Shown piece after piece: positions 10,031 to 21,710 of a DNA stretch of 64,000 bases. The notes beneath the pieces are model-generated. The model was given only the letters and a program-made list of their open reading frames with translations, did no database searches and had not been told where the DNA came from. The position numbers and the translations under genes were made by a program. Numbering within the stretch: position 1 is the first letter of the stretch; every line of letters starts with the position of its first letter. The stretch is from Nilaparvata lugens (taxonomy: Eukaryota > Arthropoda > Insecta > Hemiptera > Delphacidae), in NCBI RefSeq assembly GCF_014356525.2, contig NC_052511.1:30840689-30904688 (forward strand), written 5' to 3'.

Positions 10031-11249
10031 CAGTATCCCAAGTAAGCTTCAAGCAAAACACTACTGTATTATGACAACTCATTAGCCAAGTTAATGAGAT
10101 ACAGATATCTATCCTATAATTCCATTCTAATTTTGAAAAGTGGAAGTGACATAACAAACGTTTTGATTTGGACTGTATAGTATAAATAAGACATGGGACA
10201 GTTTTGGGCATGAGCCTGTTGTGCCTTTCCTCATGTTAAGTATTTGTACACAATGTGATAAATAAATAAACTATTTATATTGAAATATTGGGCTAGAACA
10301 ATGATTTCACGATCAATCATTCATTAAGATACAGTCATCTCTGATCTCTGTCAAATTGGTTCTATCAAACACATCATCTCAATCATTCACTCTAATGTTT
10401 TGACTTTTCATTTCTGAATTTGTTTAAATTGCAGAGGCGATGTGGGTGATGGATGAAGACATATCATTTTTGAAAACTTACAACCTTCAAAAACTAATAA
10501 CTTTGTTATTACAAAAAGTCAAAAGGGTGGTGTGGTTTTAACAAAGCAGGGGATTCCCGGTCGTTAACCGGTTCAACATACTGTCAGAGACTTTCATTGA
10601 ACAATCAACTATTTGTTGTATATTTATAATTTAATGTATATTTTGTAATACACATGTTGAATAAATAAATAATATTTAAGATTCATCCCATCCATTCATT
10701 TATTTACGATACAAATAGAACTGATGTTATATAACGTTGGTAGATAAAATAATAAGGCAGACCTTGTACTATTTTTCTTTTAAATTTATAGGTGATGATA
10801 CACTCCAAAATAGGGTTAGAATTTCGCGTGTACAATTTCTATAAAATTTTATTCCAAAATAAACGTGGAAACTATAAATTTAGAATTTAGATAGCTCAAA
10901 TTGAGAAATTAATTAGAAATATCCCACTCAATCACCACTTAATATTTACTTCAATTCGACTTACTACTATCTCCACTTTGTCATCCAGTGTTTCATGTGT
11001 GATCAATCTTTATATTTGTATTGAGTTTTCAGTCTCTTTCTACCATGGAATATCCCCATGAACTCGTTCCTTACAATGCTAATGGACATGCAATTTTCCT
11101 TGTTCATCATTCTTTTTCATTCCACACTTACTTTTTGATAGTATCATTACTTTTTCCAGTAGAACAAATTTCAACATTTCATGATTTCACACTTCCACAT
11201 GGAATCGATCCCTTATTCCTTCATATTTTTTGTGAGAGAGAATTATTTT
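10031..11249. other. AT-rich unique-looking DNA
   Basis: Contains the isolated TATA-like word at 10181-10190 and AATAAATAAA-like words at 10260 and 10662. Short frames (9975-10211 -, 11021-11251 +) are not credible. Confidence 0.5.
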
Positions 11250-11680
11250 AGTAATACCCGATTGGTTCGCGTTGTTGACTGGTGAAATTCTGACCGGGAA
11301 TTAGAGTGAACGAAGAAACGATTCTGCCGAGAGATGAACGTGGAAATACGTCTCATTAGGAACTAATCTGGGAAATCGACGACTACGCCAAGCTTCTCTC
11401 TTTGTTTCCATCTTTGTCGACTTGTTCGTTGTCCTGTGTCCTCCTATCTGACTGTGCCCCACTTGACAAATGACTTCAGGGCGAAAAGGGCATTTGTCAT
11501 TTTCATGACCTTGACACTTGCCTCCCCTTTTTGGTTAGTTTTCCCGCTTTCCCCCGTCGTTCATTTGACGTCTGTTAGGCTGTGATTTACGTCATTCTAG
11601 TCCCGAGTTGCCACAGACAAGAGCCATAGAGCTGGTGATGAGGGAACGGCATCACTCCACAATGCGATTGTATCCGCAAT
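11250..11680. promoter_or_regulatory. GC-richer island with nuclear-receptor word, candidate regulatory element
   Basis: CpG-containing non-repetitive sequence of about 430 bp. On the minus strand TCAAGGTCA (11506-11514) is a full consensus for Ftz-F1/ERR-type monomeric nuclear receptors. Nearby, TGACAAATG (11464-11472) and CATTTGTCA (11491-11499) form a 9-bp inverted repeat around an 18-base spacer. No coding frame covers it. Confidence 0.35.
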
Positions 11681-12599
11681 TTACTTGTGATATATTTTAT
11701 TGATAAATGGAAAATTGTGTTGCATTTAGTGGGGAGATCAAATTCCTTTTTATGCTTTGATGATGAATTGTTGAATTAAAATATCATTGTTTCAAAAATA
11801 TTGACGGAGATAACAAATCAGCTACATATTTATCACATCTTCCACTGAATTTTTCCATCCAGGCGGCATAGAGATGATGCTTATGGAGATTAGAGATTAG
11901 AAATTATGTTGATGAATTTTTTCCTGGATCATCAGAGCACGTCCCAGATCAGGTTGTATGGAGAAATGGAGTGGATTCAAGAGAAAATTTGTGACATGTC
12001 TGTTCAAAAGAATTGTTTCGAGAATATGGACGAGGAGTAATAATTTTGAAAGCTTTGGTGTGGAAACGTCAATGAGGAAATTAACTATGAATGTACAACC
12101 GTTAACCAAAAAATTGAATAATGGAATGAAATCGATTGAATGTTTGAAACGTGATTGGAAGAGATTGAGTAGTTGATCAAATCGATTGAGATAATAATTA
12201 TTCATCACTGTGAGAAAAAAATATGAAAAAGTCCTGTATACAATAGTCTTGATACTTTCAAGCTCACCTAGTGAGCTTCGACATTCATACAGCTGAAGTA
12301 TACATGACTTGGGAAAGTCACAGAAAAGTATACGTGGGATGGATGGAACAAGTTACTATAATTAAACATGATTGCAAGATTGAATTGTGGGTGGATAGAA
12401 CTATAGATGAATGCATTGTCAACAAGGTGTGGAAGTCTTGCATGTATAATGAAATTTCGAAATAATAAACATTGCATTCATCAAGTTCGTACTTGCTAAT
12501 TCGGAAGCTCTACTACTACATTAACAGGGAAGAACAAAGGTCATCTAAGGAGGCTTAGTGGGATGACTACTATAAGATCGGTGTACTATACAAACAAAC
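11681..12599. other. No feature recognised; short frames on both strands
   Basis: Frames at 11958-12176 (+), 11897-12208 (-) and 12271-12465 (+) have no recognisable domain, and opposed frames on both strands suggest chance. Confidence 0.4.
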
Positions 12600-12910
12600 A
12601 GCGTTAGGGCGGAAAGGGATGAAACATGTTGGATTATGATGGCGTTAACCAACTGTGAAATGTCGTTTATCAACGTCTGTTAGGACGAAATTTTCATCCG
12701 TTGCAATTCGTTGGTTGCAAATGAACAGACCAGAGGTCGCTGACGCATCATTCATCTTGTGCTATTCAGTGACACGTGTGGGGTGGTGGGTTAGCGAATC
12801 ATTCTATACATATGATAACTGGCTCTGTCCTAGACGTGTCAAGAGCGACACGTCGTTAATGACGTTGCTCGGAACTATTGCACGAGTTAATTTGGAAGGG
12901 TGAATTTGGA
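12600..12910. promoter_or_regulatory. GC-richer island with E-box/CACGTG words
   Basis: Contains GACACGTGTGGGGTGG (E-box core CACGTG near 12773) and other CACGT/ACGTC words at 12833, 12849 and 12861. An 82-codon plus frame spans 12655-12903 with no recognisable domain. Short coding exon or regulatory element are both possible; neither is shown. Confidence 0.3.
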
Positions 12911-13682
12911 CTAGTCATTCAACTGTATGTAGAAGAATAACTCTGCGAACGGCAGGAAATTTTAGAATACTGTAAGAAATGGGTATGGAACATTAGGTTA
13001 GTGATGGAACTAAGGGCTCATAACACTAGATGAATATTTTCGTATTTTAAAGATTTGTTGTGGATTACAATTGAAATGTGATGAAGTATTCCAAATTTGA
13101 TTATTTTAACTAATAAAGCTCACTGATCATGAGTTCGTGATAAGAGAAAATAAAAATTGATAGATTTTGCCGGGATATATTTATTTCACCTATTTCACAT
13201 GAAAGATTTATCATTTCTACTGGACTAGAATGGAAAAGTTCAGTAGCAGAAATATAAATGACTTATAGGGAAACCTGGAAGATTTGAGAAAACGGTTAGG
13301 AAAGAAGATAACAAGGGAATGTTCCCTGAAATTGATTAAAGGATTTGGAATAAAAATAATTTTAAAAAATATGAGAATATTATTCGCAATAAGCTCAATG
13401 GAATTGAACATTCAATTCTTATGTTTTGCTATCTGCTTCATCAGAGTAGTTGAAATCAGTTTATATCCTTAGCTCCTCAAAATTCGACTCAATTCCCTTG
13501 TCACAATCAGCACAAATTATCGTGGACTTTCCATTCAACATGAGTTATTCACTCATGCGGATATGATTACATATTATGTTAAAATAGAATCTGATAAACC
13601 AATTATCTACTCATTTATAATTAAAAGTTGATTAATAATCACTGATTCATTTCGTAGGTATCAACAACTATGAGAAGAGACA
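12911..13682. other. No feature recognised
   Basis: AT-rich sequence; opposed 62-64 codon frames around 13217-13472 look like chance. Confidence 0.5.
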
Positions 13683-14003
13683 ATGTTTTCGATACTTCCA
13701 AACTTACTGAAAAGAAAGATGTCCACCACTTATTATGGATTCACTTCCATAAAAGTTTGGGTCCAGTGTCCGTCCATGTTTGCCATCACTTCAGAAGGAA
13801 ACGATAAGTTTTGGGATAAATTGACTGGGGAGTTGGATTCCTGCTTATCTGCTGAATTTATCAAAACGAATGGACATATCTTCCCCTGCAAGAAAGAAGA
13901 GCAAGAAGAGGATGAAAGTAGAATTTATACACTGCTGAAGTGGGAGGGTAGTGAGTGGTGTGGAAAGCTATCGATTCATCACAATGGAGTATCAGTTTGG
14001 TGA
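13683..14003 (+). CDS. Weak candidate frame, 106 codons, unknown
   Basis: Opens with ATG (context gacaATGt, not strong) and ends in TGA. The C-terminal half is charged, with a run PCKKEEQEEDESRIYTLLKW, and composition is more protein-like than most frames here. No domain, signal peptide or membrane segment is evident. Flanks are unique-looking, and no splice signals are clear. It may be an exon, a gene remnant or chance. Confidence 0.2.
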   Translation: MFSILPNLLKRKMSTTYYGFTSIKVWVQCPSMFAITSEGNDKFWDKLTGELDSCLSAEFIKTNGHIFPCKKEEQEEDESRIYTLLKWEGSEWCGKLSIHHNGVSVW

Positions 14004-14779
14004 CTCAGCACTTTTCAACTTGACCAGAACCAAGCAACAGAGTCCTGTCCATTTCTTTGACCCATAAGACAAGGAGCAACGATGACATCTTCCACAGCTC
14101 CGCTCCGCTCTATGGGAAAACAAACTGTGTCTGACAGAGATGGGAATACAAAGTTGTTACTGATCGGAAGCATTGTGCAACAGAGATGGAGTGAGCGTTC
14201 ACAAATAAGAGCTGCCAGCAATTATGTTAGGGAGACCATCAACCATTTCGGTCAGTAAATCCATTTTTCTTCACTATTATATTATTGTTGAGACAGGAAG
14301 TGAGGGGACTCGTCAAAACCGCATGATTCGGCAGTATTGTGATTCGTCGTTCATTATTTTGTGTCCATGAAGATAGGAAATTAATGATGAAACAAAATAT
14401 CGGCTCTAGGATATAGTGTAATGATTCAAGGTTGAAAAGCTTTTACATTGAGGGACTTTAGAGACAAAATACTGCAATGATACCAATTCATTACTTTTTT
14501 ATTTAGTTCAAACACAAGCCTCACCAAGTGACGGATCGATATGGTTCCACATCAAGGTTAACTATTTCCAGTTTCGTCAAGACATTTGACAGCTCAAAAC
14601 TTTGTTGTTAAGTTTCTTGACATTCGATAAATGTAAACGAAACCATAGTAAGAGGGTTTGGATTCAGAATCCCATGAATGTTTTTCTACTTAACACCGAA
14701 AATTCAAGGAAAAGTGGGAGGCAGTAAACAATAGCGTCATTAAATTGGCTTTTTCTTCTCCAAAATGTTGTTCAATACA
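14004..14779. other. No feature recognised
   Basis: Mixed-composition DNA with no credible frame or repeat. Confidence 0.5.
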
Positions 14780-15075
14780 TTGACTGCTTGTTTTGACACT
14801 ACTATTCCCCCTCCTTTTCTTCTTTTCTCACTAATTCTCCACATTCTCACCCCTATTCCTATGTTTCTTTCCACATTCCTCTATTCATACTCTCTGTTCT
14901 ATTATTGTCCCTTTCCTATTGGAACACTTCAATTTTTCATACTCCTATTTCCCATCCTATCTCATCCTATGCGTCCCTCTCTTCAGAGACTCTATATCAT
15001 TGTCTCTTCTATTCTCCCTCCTCAGTCTGCAGTCGTCTTTTTGTCTCCCGCCCTCTTTCTTCCAGGTTACACATT
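14780..15075 (-). repeat. Pyrimidine-rich tract (plus strand)
   Basis: Plus strand is dominated by C and T (ctccttttcttcttttctc and similar). The several overlapping plus frames here are made of Phe/Ser/Leu/Pro and follow from the composition. Confidence 0.6.
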
Positions 15076-15129
15076 ACTCCATCAAGATTCCAGCTTATTA
15101 ATTCGAGCGCAAGAATATAAGATGACGTC

Positions 15130-15310
15130 CAGGACCGAAATTTGCTAAATGAAGGAAGGTTTTGAGACCCCTGGCCCGCCCTGGACATTAAGCTCCGGCT
15201 GGCGGCGTCACTCACGCAACAGCGTCGCGTCTTGAATATTCATGCGCGCGTCCCTCTCTGGGGACCATAATCGGTTAAAGATATTTTGTCGCCAATACGA
15301 AGTCTTTCAC
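15130..15310. promoter_or_regulatory. CpG-rich island, candidate regulatory element
   Basis: The most CpG-dense stretch of the left half (ggctggcggcgtcactcacg, agcgtcgcgtc, catgcgcgcgtccc). It lies between a pyrimidine tract and AT-rich DNA, with no frame and no repeat partner. In a methylated insect genome unique CpG-dense islands are often functional; here that is inference. Confidence 0.35.
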
Positions 15311-15581
15311 TGAGCTAGTGCTGGATGTCACAACAAAACAGGTGGAATTCTTCGTTGAAAGCTTTTATCAAATTGCGTCGTGGTGTACTCGAGAAATAGA
15401 ATTATTTTGTCTTTAACCATAATCAACATTTTTAAAAATTAATATTTTCTTGGCATCGACGGACTATGCAAACTTGGGGCTATGGATAGGGGGAAATACT
15501 CACATTGCGATCCGCTCCGATCGCTTCTTTGAAAACACTAGAGGCGATCAGTAATATCACTTGTGTTTAAAATATAATTTA

Positions 15582-15757
15582 CTTGCCGTCAGGCTCGCTT
15601 CGCTTGCCATACCCCGACTGTGTCGTCCAAGAATGAGATCAGCAGGCTCGCTTCGCTCTTCTGCATTTTTATCATATGTTAGGACGATTCAGTCGGGGGT
15701 CCAGACTAAATGTCTGGCTAAACGGATATGGCGAGCGAAGCGAGCCTGACGGCTAGT
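15582..15757. mobile_element. Foldback/MITE-like element with nested inverted repeats
   Basis: The left arm GCCGTCAGGCTCGCTTCGCT (15586-) and the right arm ending AGCGAAGCGAGCCTGACGGC (to 15752) are complementary over about 27 bases with one mismatch. Inside, a second pair (CCCCGACTGTGTCGTCC near 15612 and AGGACGATTCAGTCGGGG near 15682) is also complementary. A third copy of the gctcgcttcgct word sits between them at 15647-15658. No transposase is encoded. The nested palindromes argue for a foldback-type non-autonomous element. Confidence 0.75.
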
Positions 15758-15784
15758 AATATAATATTCCCAGGAGTAGCTCTG

Positions 15785-16240
15785 ATCGAAGTATCAGTGC
15801 CCAATCAATTTTTTCGCGATAAATGCATTTCAATCTTAAACTTGGTGCCAACCTAACAAACTCAACTCAACTTAATGCCAACCTGACAAAATTATTAATT
15901 TAGTTACCAGTTAACAAAACTGTTTCGAAGAGGTACTCTCTCTAGATTATATAGTTCTATAACATATGGTATGGACATTTTCCAATTATAATAAGGAGAT
16001 TGGAATAAGAAGAATATACATACTAAAAGACAAACGTTAAACCCTTAAAAACCACCCTTAGAGTTAAAATATCGCCAAAAGATTTCTTAGTGCGCCTCTA
16101 AAGGGCCAACTGAACATACCTACCAAATTTGAACGTTCTTGGTCCGGTAGATTTTTAGTTCTGCGAGTGAGTGAGTCAGTCAGTCAGTGAGTGAGTGCCA
16201 TTTCGCTTTTATATAATTATATAATTATATAGATTGGTAT
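15785..16240 (+). repeat. Interspersed repeat ending in a GAGT/CAGT microsatellite
   Basis: Words such as ccaccctta.agttaaaat, ttcttagtgcgcctctaaag and ttggtccggtagattttta precede a tetranucleotide tract and cgcttttatata. I recall this text as a recurrent repeat of planthopper genomes; only one copy lies in the window, so the assignment rests on recall. It may form one composite element with the foldback at 15582-15757. Confidence 0.5.
16164..16197. repeat. (GAGT)/(CAGT) tetranucleotide microsatellite
   Basis: gcgagtgagtgag followed by tcagtcagtcagtgagtgag; the GAGT and CAGT phases alternate. Confidence 0.9.
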
Positions 16241-17209
16241 GCATTCAAAATTTGAAATTAAATCACATGTGGTCAAAGTGACATTTGTACCTGATTACAT
16301 GGTACGTACAATGAATCCACCACTCAACTATTCTGAACACTACTTATTGATCCAATATACATGTGGAATGAATGGTTAATCAGGGAATGACAGGCGGAAG
16401 AAAACATACCAGAATAAATTATAATGTTGTTGAACTGAGAACATGAGTGACTTAATAGAACTCATAGAAGGAATAAGGATACGGTAATAAATCAAGTCAC
16501 CTCAGGTCTTCAGGAGGATTCAAATGTGAGCTTGAGTGATTGGTGCAATCCTCTATATCTCTGGCTGAAAATTTCGGTGCTTAAGGTTTTCTGGTGAGCG
16601 AAATTTGGTTATGCAGTTTTACTTATCCCTACTGAAACTTACATGCATGAATCCGTTTTTGAACATATTAATATACTGCTGAAGTTATAAGCCTGATATA
16701 ATTTTTATCTTTATTATACTAGTAACATGATGGGGAGAATCTAATCATCAAAAATACATGGCAAAGAAATCCAGACTTCGAATTTATTGTTCTATAATTC
16801 AATTCATATTCGAACTTAATATTTTAAACGTGTTGTTACATAGCAGTTCATGATGAATCGAGGAATTCCCATCTTGAAAAAACTTTTCCGTAGAAGATCC
16901 CAATAGAAATCAAAAAGTAACACAAGATCCCAAAAGAAACACAGGTTTTGATCATCCAAATCACGTACTCTAGCATTACTAATGAATCAATATTCTCATT
17001 CCAACTATCACTGGTTAGTCTAATCCACAGTAACTATATCACTAGGCAATATAGTAAGTTACTGTAGTCTAATCCATCTCTCCAATTCAAACCAACATCC
17101 CCATGAGCTTTCGATGTAGCTTCCAGATCTATTTTATCACTAGCCTGCCATCACTATCTAAGTATATTCGGCATGAAAAAATCAATTGGATTCACGTATT
17201 TATCTCAAG
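16241..17209. other. No feature recognised
   Basis: AT-rich unique-looking DNA without a credible frame. Confidence 0.5.
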
Positions 17210-17800
17210 TTTCCAATATTTACTCCTCCCTACCCTTCCTTTATTCCACTAGCACTCCCTGAGCGACCAATGTGTTGAATACTCTTTACGGTTCTACTTT
17301 GTCTATCACCACTTGCTAAACCCACACTATACTCTCCATACCTTTACTACTATAATCTTGAATAGATACTCTTTATGTCACTACTTATATTATTACTCTT
17401 TTCCACTTTCATTAATCTTGAGTTTCTAACCGACTTCACTGAAATCGTTCAACTAGCTACTTCCTGGACGGCTAATGGGTGCTTCCAATCCTACTATATG
17501 CATTTCACTTCCTCTATATATATCTTGGAACTCTTTATGATGATCGAACCTCTCCATACCTAACCTTTCTATACTTGAACCTCTCATATCAACTCTATCT
17601 CACTGTGCTACACAATTCAACCCTTACCAATAACCCTTCCCTTTTTCTAAAAACCTGCATTACATTTACATTTTATTCTCTCTCTATTATTCATACAATA
17701 TTCTTTCACAATCTATCTACCTCCACCTTCCTCAACATACTCCTTGTCTCTCTCATGCCTTGGACCCCAGTCACCATTTCACGTTTGTTTGTACAGTACG
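17210..17800 (-). repeat. Pyrimidine-rich tract (plus strand)
   Basis: Long run of C/T-rich sequence (ctcctccctacccttccttt, accctttcc and similar). Frames at 17375-17563 and 17479-17811 (+) are low-complexity by-products. Confidence 0.6.
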
Positions 17801-18090
17801 ATGGTTCATAGGCAGCAGCAGCTGTCACAGTGCTGTCCGTTACTTTTCGCTCGTCAGTCAGACGACTGCTTCTGTTGATGCTTGAGTTGAAGCTGATGAT
17901 GATTGAAATCGACACCGAAATACCATTAGAGCTGTTCATTACTTTGCTGGTGTATTCACGATGCGAATGTCCATCCGTGTGCGCTGGCCTGTCAGCCGTT
18001 ATGACAGGTTTGATGTAGCTTTCAGCGCTCTGGTCTCCTGCAATGCACTGTCAATGAGTTTCTGGGTCAGTTTTGTGGGATTTTCAGCTG

Positions 18091-18358
18091 CGGTAGTATG
18101 GAGTTTATCTTGGTTGATGATTCCGTTAATATCCTTCTCCCATGATAATTTTAATATCAGAAATTTGTAGAATAGGCACGATTTAAATACTAAGAGGAGC
18201 GGAGTGGTACAATGTAAGATTGGTAGATCGGTAGTATGGAGTTTATCTTGGTTAATGACTCCGTTAATATCCTTCTTCGAAGATAATTTTAATATTAGAA
18301 ATTTGTAGAATAGGCATGATTTAAATTCTAAGAGGAGCGGAGTGGTACAATGTGAGAT
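18091..18358 (+). repeat. 138-bp tandem duplication
   Basis: The word CGGTAGTATGGAGTTTATCT begins at 18091 and again at 18229, and both units end in gaggagcggagtggtacaatg. Unit 1 is 18091-18228 and unit 2 is 18229-18358. They differ by scattered substitutions, so the duplication is not recent. Confidence 0.9.
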
Positions 18359-19042
18359 TTATTTTTTCTTGTTCAATGATGTAATCATTACAATACATAG
18401 AGTCTCTCATAAAAAAATATGAGAAGTTCAATGTTGTTAACATGACAATACATGGTAATAAGTTGAGTGGTTTGATTTTATGGAAATGATGAGAAAAAAC
18501 ATTATTTAGATATGGGTTTAATGATGTAATAGATGTCATAATAATAGAAAGTGATGAGTTGTCTGGTAGGATTACATATCATCCTTATCCATATTATGGA
18601 GATGATGGGATGGAATAAACAGATCAGATTGAGATAAGTTCCTCCACCATCATGCTTGTACCTCGTAACGTGATAGGCTATACTATTTGAGAATGTTGAG
18701 GGATTAATTACAGAGCGTTGGATTTTGAAGTGCACAGCAGCAGAGTGATTCATAATGGGTATTGATGTATATTGATCATGAATATCCAGTGGAAGAAATT
18801 CCAAATATTCAATCACAAATACATTATATTAGTCTTGAGATTCAATAAACACCATAATCATATTATTCGATGAAGAATCATTATTCACTGGACTGATTGT
18901 ATCCTTCACCCAGTTTCAGATGTCTCTTTTGGGAGCAGTAATAAATGTATTTCACTAAAAAAATAATAGAAAAACTAAGCTGCTCTCCTGGTGACAAATG
19001 ATTTGGTCGGAGAAGGCTTAGTTGTTGAAATTGTGCTTGGCC
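18359..19042. other. No feature recognised
   Basis: AT-rich DNA. Minus frames at 18321-18539 and 18502-18816 have no recognisable domain. Confidence 0.5.
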
Positions 19043-19082
19043 CTGAGGTCTGTCGATTTGAATCTGAGGTCTGTCGATTTGG
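19043..19082 (+). repeat. 21-bp tandem duplication
   Basis: CTGAGGTCTGTCGATTT starts at 19043 and again at 19064. Confidence 0.9.
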
Positions 19083-19229
19083 TCAATAATGTGATCCTAA
19101 TCATAGTGGTTTGAGGGTCATGGAAATAAGAACATAGATTTACGGTTGACTGACTACGCTTATAATAATGAAAATAATTTCGAAAGTATTACAAATACAT
19201 CTTTACATGTATAATCAAATAATAAATCT

Positions 19230-19295
19230 GTCTTTAAGAGACCAACACATGTCTTTAAGAGACCAAATACTCATGTATTTAAGAGACCAAATTTA
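19230..19295 (+). repeat. Three copies of a TTTAAGAGACCAA word
   Basis: Copies start near 19233, 19253 and 19279, spaced 20 and 26 bases, separated by related spacers ending in catgt. Confidence 0.85.
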
Positions 19296-19569
19296 CGGGG
19301 GCACATCTGATATTGTAGTGGGGGGTATCAAGTACTTATCTAAGATCTGTCGCCCTCGAGTCCGGTGTCCAAAGGGTGATGGATGAGGATGAAGGGTGAT
19401 GGCCTCCAGGCATCGGGCTAGTGGCGTCAGATCGAAGATCGTCTTTCAGCCCCGCACGGCAAGGTCAGATGTCCGATATCACCAGCCATATCGGTCGGCG
19501 AATTCGTCAGCCCTCGTTCGACAGCAAGGCATATTATTACAGCTCGATCCTCGAATGAGTATTCAATAA
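19296..19569. promoter_or_regulatory. GC-richer block, unclassified
   Basis: CpG-bearing sequence (cgccctcgagtccgg, gccccgcacggcaagg, tcggtcggcgaattcgtc) that ends in an AC microsatellite (19570-19585). It might be an old SINE-like repeat rather than a regulatory island: it contains two gggtgatgg words and the microsatellite could be its tail. Confidence 0.25.
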
Positions 19570-19585
19570 TACACACACACACACA
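19570..19585. repeat. (AC)n microsatellite
   Basis: Eight AC units. Confidence 0.9.
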
Positions 19586-20344
19586 AAAGAAAACTTGCAA
19601 CTCAAGTCACAACTACTTAGTAATGCTAGAATAAATAACTTATTTAATATTGTATTCAATGAATGATTCCTCATGAAATCATCTAATGAATACAATACAT
19701 ACAATTCACATTGGAAATTAAATGAAAAATTTTAAGTTTTCAAAGTGTTCTCATGTTATTTATTCATAACTATCAAATAAGCTGATGAGTAGGATAGTCA
19801 ATGGTGTTCAATCATTGAACTTACAATTTAGTTGGATAGGATTATTACTTTTTAGAATTTACTTTTTGAATGATGAACAATATGAAATCAATCATGAAGA
19901 TACAATATAAAAATCAATCATAGAATAATTGATTAATCCATTAAACAATGAATGAAAAGAGGACCTGTTGTCATATGATACATACAAGTAAAATTATCAA
20001 AATAAAGATCTTCTTCTTCCAAACAAGGATTATACAACAATACTATAAAATATTCATTACTCACCCTTAAACGGGTTCTCAATTGTTACTAATCCATATA
20101 GCCAGAGATAAAAATAAATAAATTGCAGCAGTCAACCGCTCTGAATAAAGTTAAGTAAAGTATGTCATTAATAAGTGATTACATAACTAATGGAATACAT
20201 GATTCCCAATAATAGTAAATAACTTTAGTCTTCAGGAGAGAACGAAAAACTGTCTGAATAAGACATGATCCAATCAGGCAAATAAATAATTCAGTTCAAA
20301 AAAATAATGTCTGTACTCTACAGAATCTAAAAGCGGTCTCTCGT
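19586..20344. other. No feature recognised
   Basis: AT-rich with no credible frame. Confidence 0.5.
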
Positions 20345-20614
20345 TCAAGTCTCCAAGTCGACCGAATCAGGCTCAAAAATAGGTATCAGGCTCAGCAATG
20401 ATACATTATGAGATTTACCTATTTGGTGGGGACGACAATAATTTCCTTCAATAGAACGAGAAAGAAATACAATTACTATAACAAAGACAGTATACAGAAA
20501 AATTCCCTCAAGAGAAGTAGAAAACTCAGCAATAGAATGGACGTTCAACTGATTTTTATTATGATCTAGCGTCTGCAACAGCTCTAAGTACTCGAGAAAA
20601 ACGTTGAACAACAA
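20345..20614 (-). CDS. Weak candidate frame with one hydrophobic segment
   Basis: An open stretch of about 89 codons on the minus strand, with no ATG at the open boundary, contains one plausible membrane segment (GIFLYTVFVIVIVFL) followed by a polar tail ending FEPDSVDLET. It could be a last exon of a membrane protein or chance. I recognise no family and see no clear splice acceptor. Confidence 0.15.
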   Translation of the reverse strand: MLFNVFLEYLELLQTLDHNKNQLNVHSIAEFSTSLEGIFLYTVFVIVIVFLSRSIEGNYCRPHQIGKSHNVSLLSLIPIFEPDSVDLET

Positions 20615-21399
20615 TAGAGGAAATATCAGAATTTAATTACGTAATGTGCTGAATTACATCATGAAACTACTCCAATACCTTGACAATCGCAAGTTAATCC
20701 AGCACTCTAATAAAAATTATCTTGAAGAAGTTATGATTTTGAAAAAATGAAAAATGAATTTCGGCACAAAACTTAACGTTCAATGCTGGCTTTGTGAGGA
20801 TTACGAATGAATAACTCCAATAAGGCTGGAGTAATAGTAGCATTCCAACTTATTACGTGAGTCCTCTCCTCGATTCAGATTTTAGCAGAGAAAATCTCTA
20901 ATACTTCATCTAATGTTTCTTTCATTGTTATCCATTACACTTGAGATGTTTTTTTTTCATTGTTATTCTCTTCTCCTGTCGCTCATGAAAAGCTACATTC
21001 CGTTACCAAGCAATACATACACAGAGCATTGATCTATTAACGAAATGTAAAAAATGCACTTACTATCTTTTTACTTTGCTCTCAACATCAAATCTGCACT
21101 TTCGGTATTACGAGGTATAAAAAAGTACTGAAAAGCAGGGTACCGTCGGAGTTTATTATTTTTGTACAACATATACTTTGGAAATTAGAAATTGAATCCG
21201 TTCGGAACTGGAAATGAAATTCGTTGAAAATCGCCGATGAGAAATGAAAGCCTGTGAGGTGGAAGTTTCAACAAAGAGCGTTCATGAACTCGGATAGTTT
21301 CATTTTAGTTTTTTCACTATTGATACCAACGAGCTCCGATATTTCCGAAGTAGTTTTTTACCACGGCTGTCAGTCATGAAACTGAATAATGGAGAGCAG
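20615..21399. other. No feature recognised
   Basis: AT-rich, no credible frame or repeat. Confidence 0.5.
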
Positions 21400-21710
21400 G
21401 TAGAATAGCATGGATGCAGTGGCAGAGCTTCTCTTGTGCAGGAGGATTGGGCTTTTAGAGAGCGGACAGACACTGTCCGTTTTTGAAGTAAAATCGATAT
21501 CAAACCCTATCTGTTTACGTCCGATTCTGTTAGCCTTTGTTTGCCGGCTGGGAGGTGGCTTACGGTGAGGGGGAGGATCGCGATTAACGAGTGGCACAGG
21601 TGAGGGAGGTTCGGTTGAAAGGGGTGTTCAGATGAAGGGGGTTCTGCCCGTTGCACAATAGATATCGCATCTAGTGGAAGCTGGTAGCATCGGCGCATAT
21701 TGGCAACAAA
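21400..21710. promoter_or_regulatory. GC-richer island, candidate regulatory element
   Basis: Unique-looking, CpG-bearing (gccggctgggaggtggc, ggatcgcgattaacgag) with purine-rich right half. Frames on the minus strand at 21370-21698 overlap each other in different phases and look like composition effects. Confidence 0.3.

Noticed and set aside
10181..10190. Core promoter at a TATAAATAAG word
   Set aside because: No initiator, no downstream frame, and such words are frequent in AT-rich DNA.
14765..15148. 127-codon membrane-like protein
   Set aside because: Phe/Leu/Ser/Pro content follows from the pyrimidine-rich strand, and other frames on the same strand are also open.
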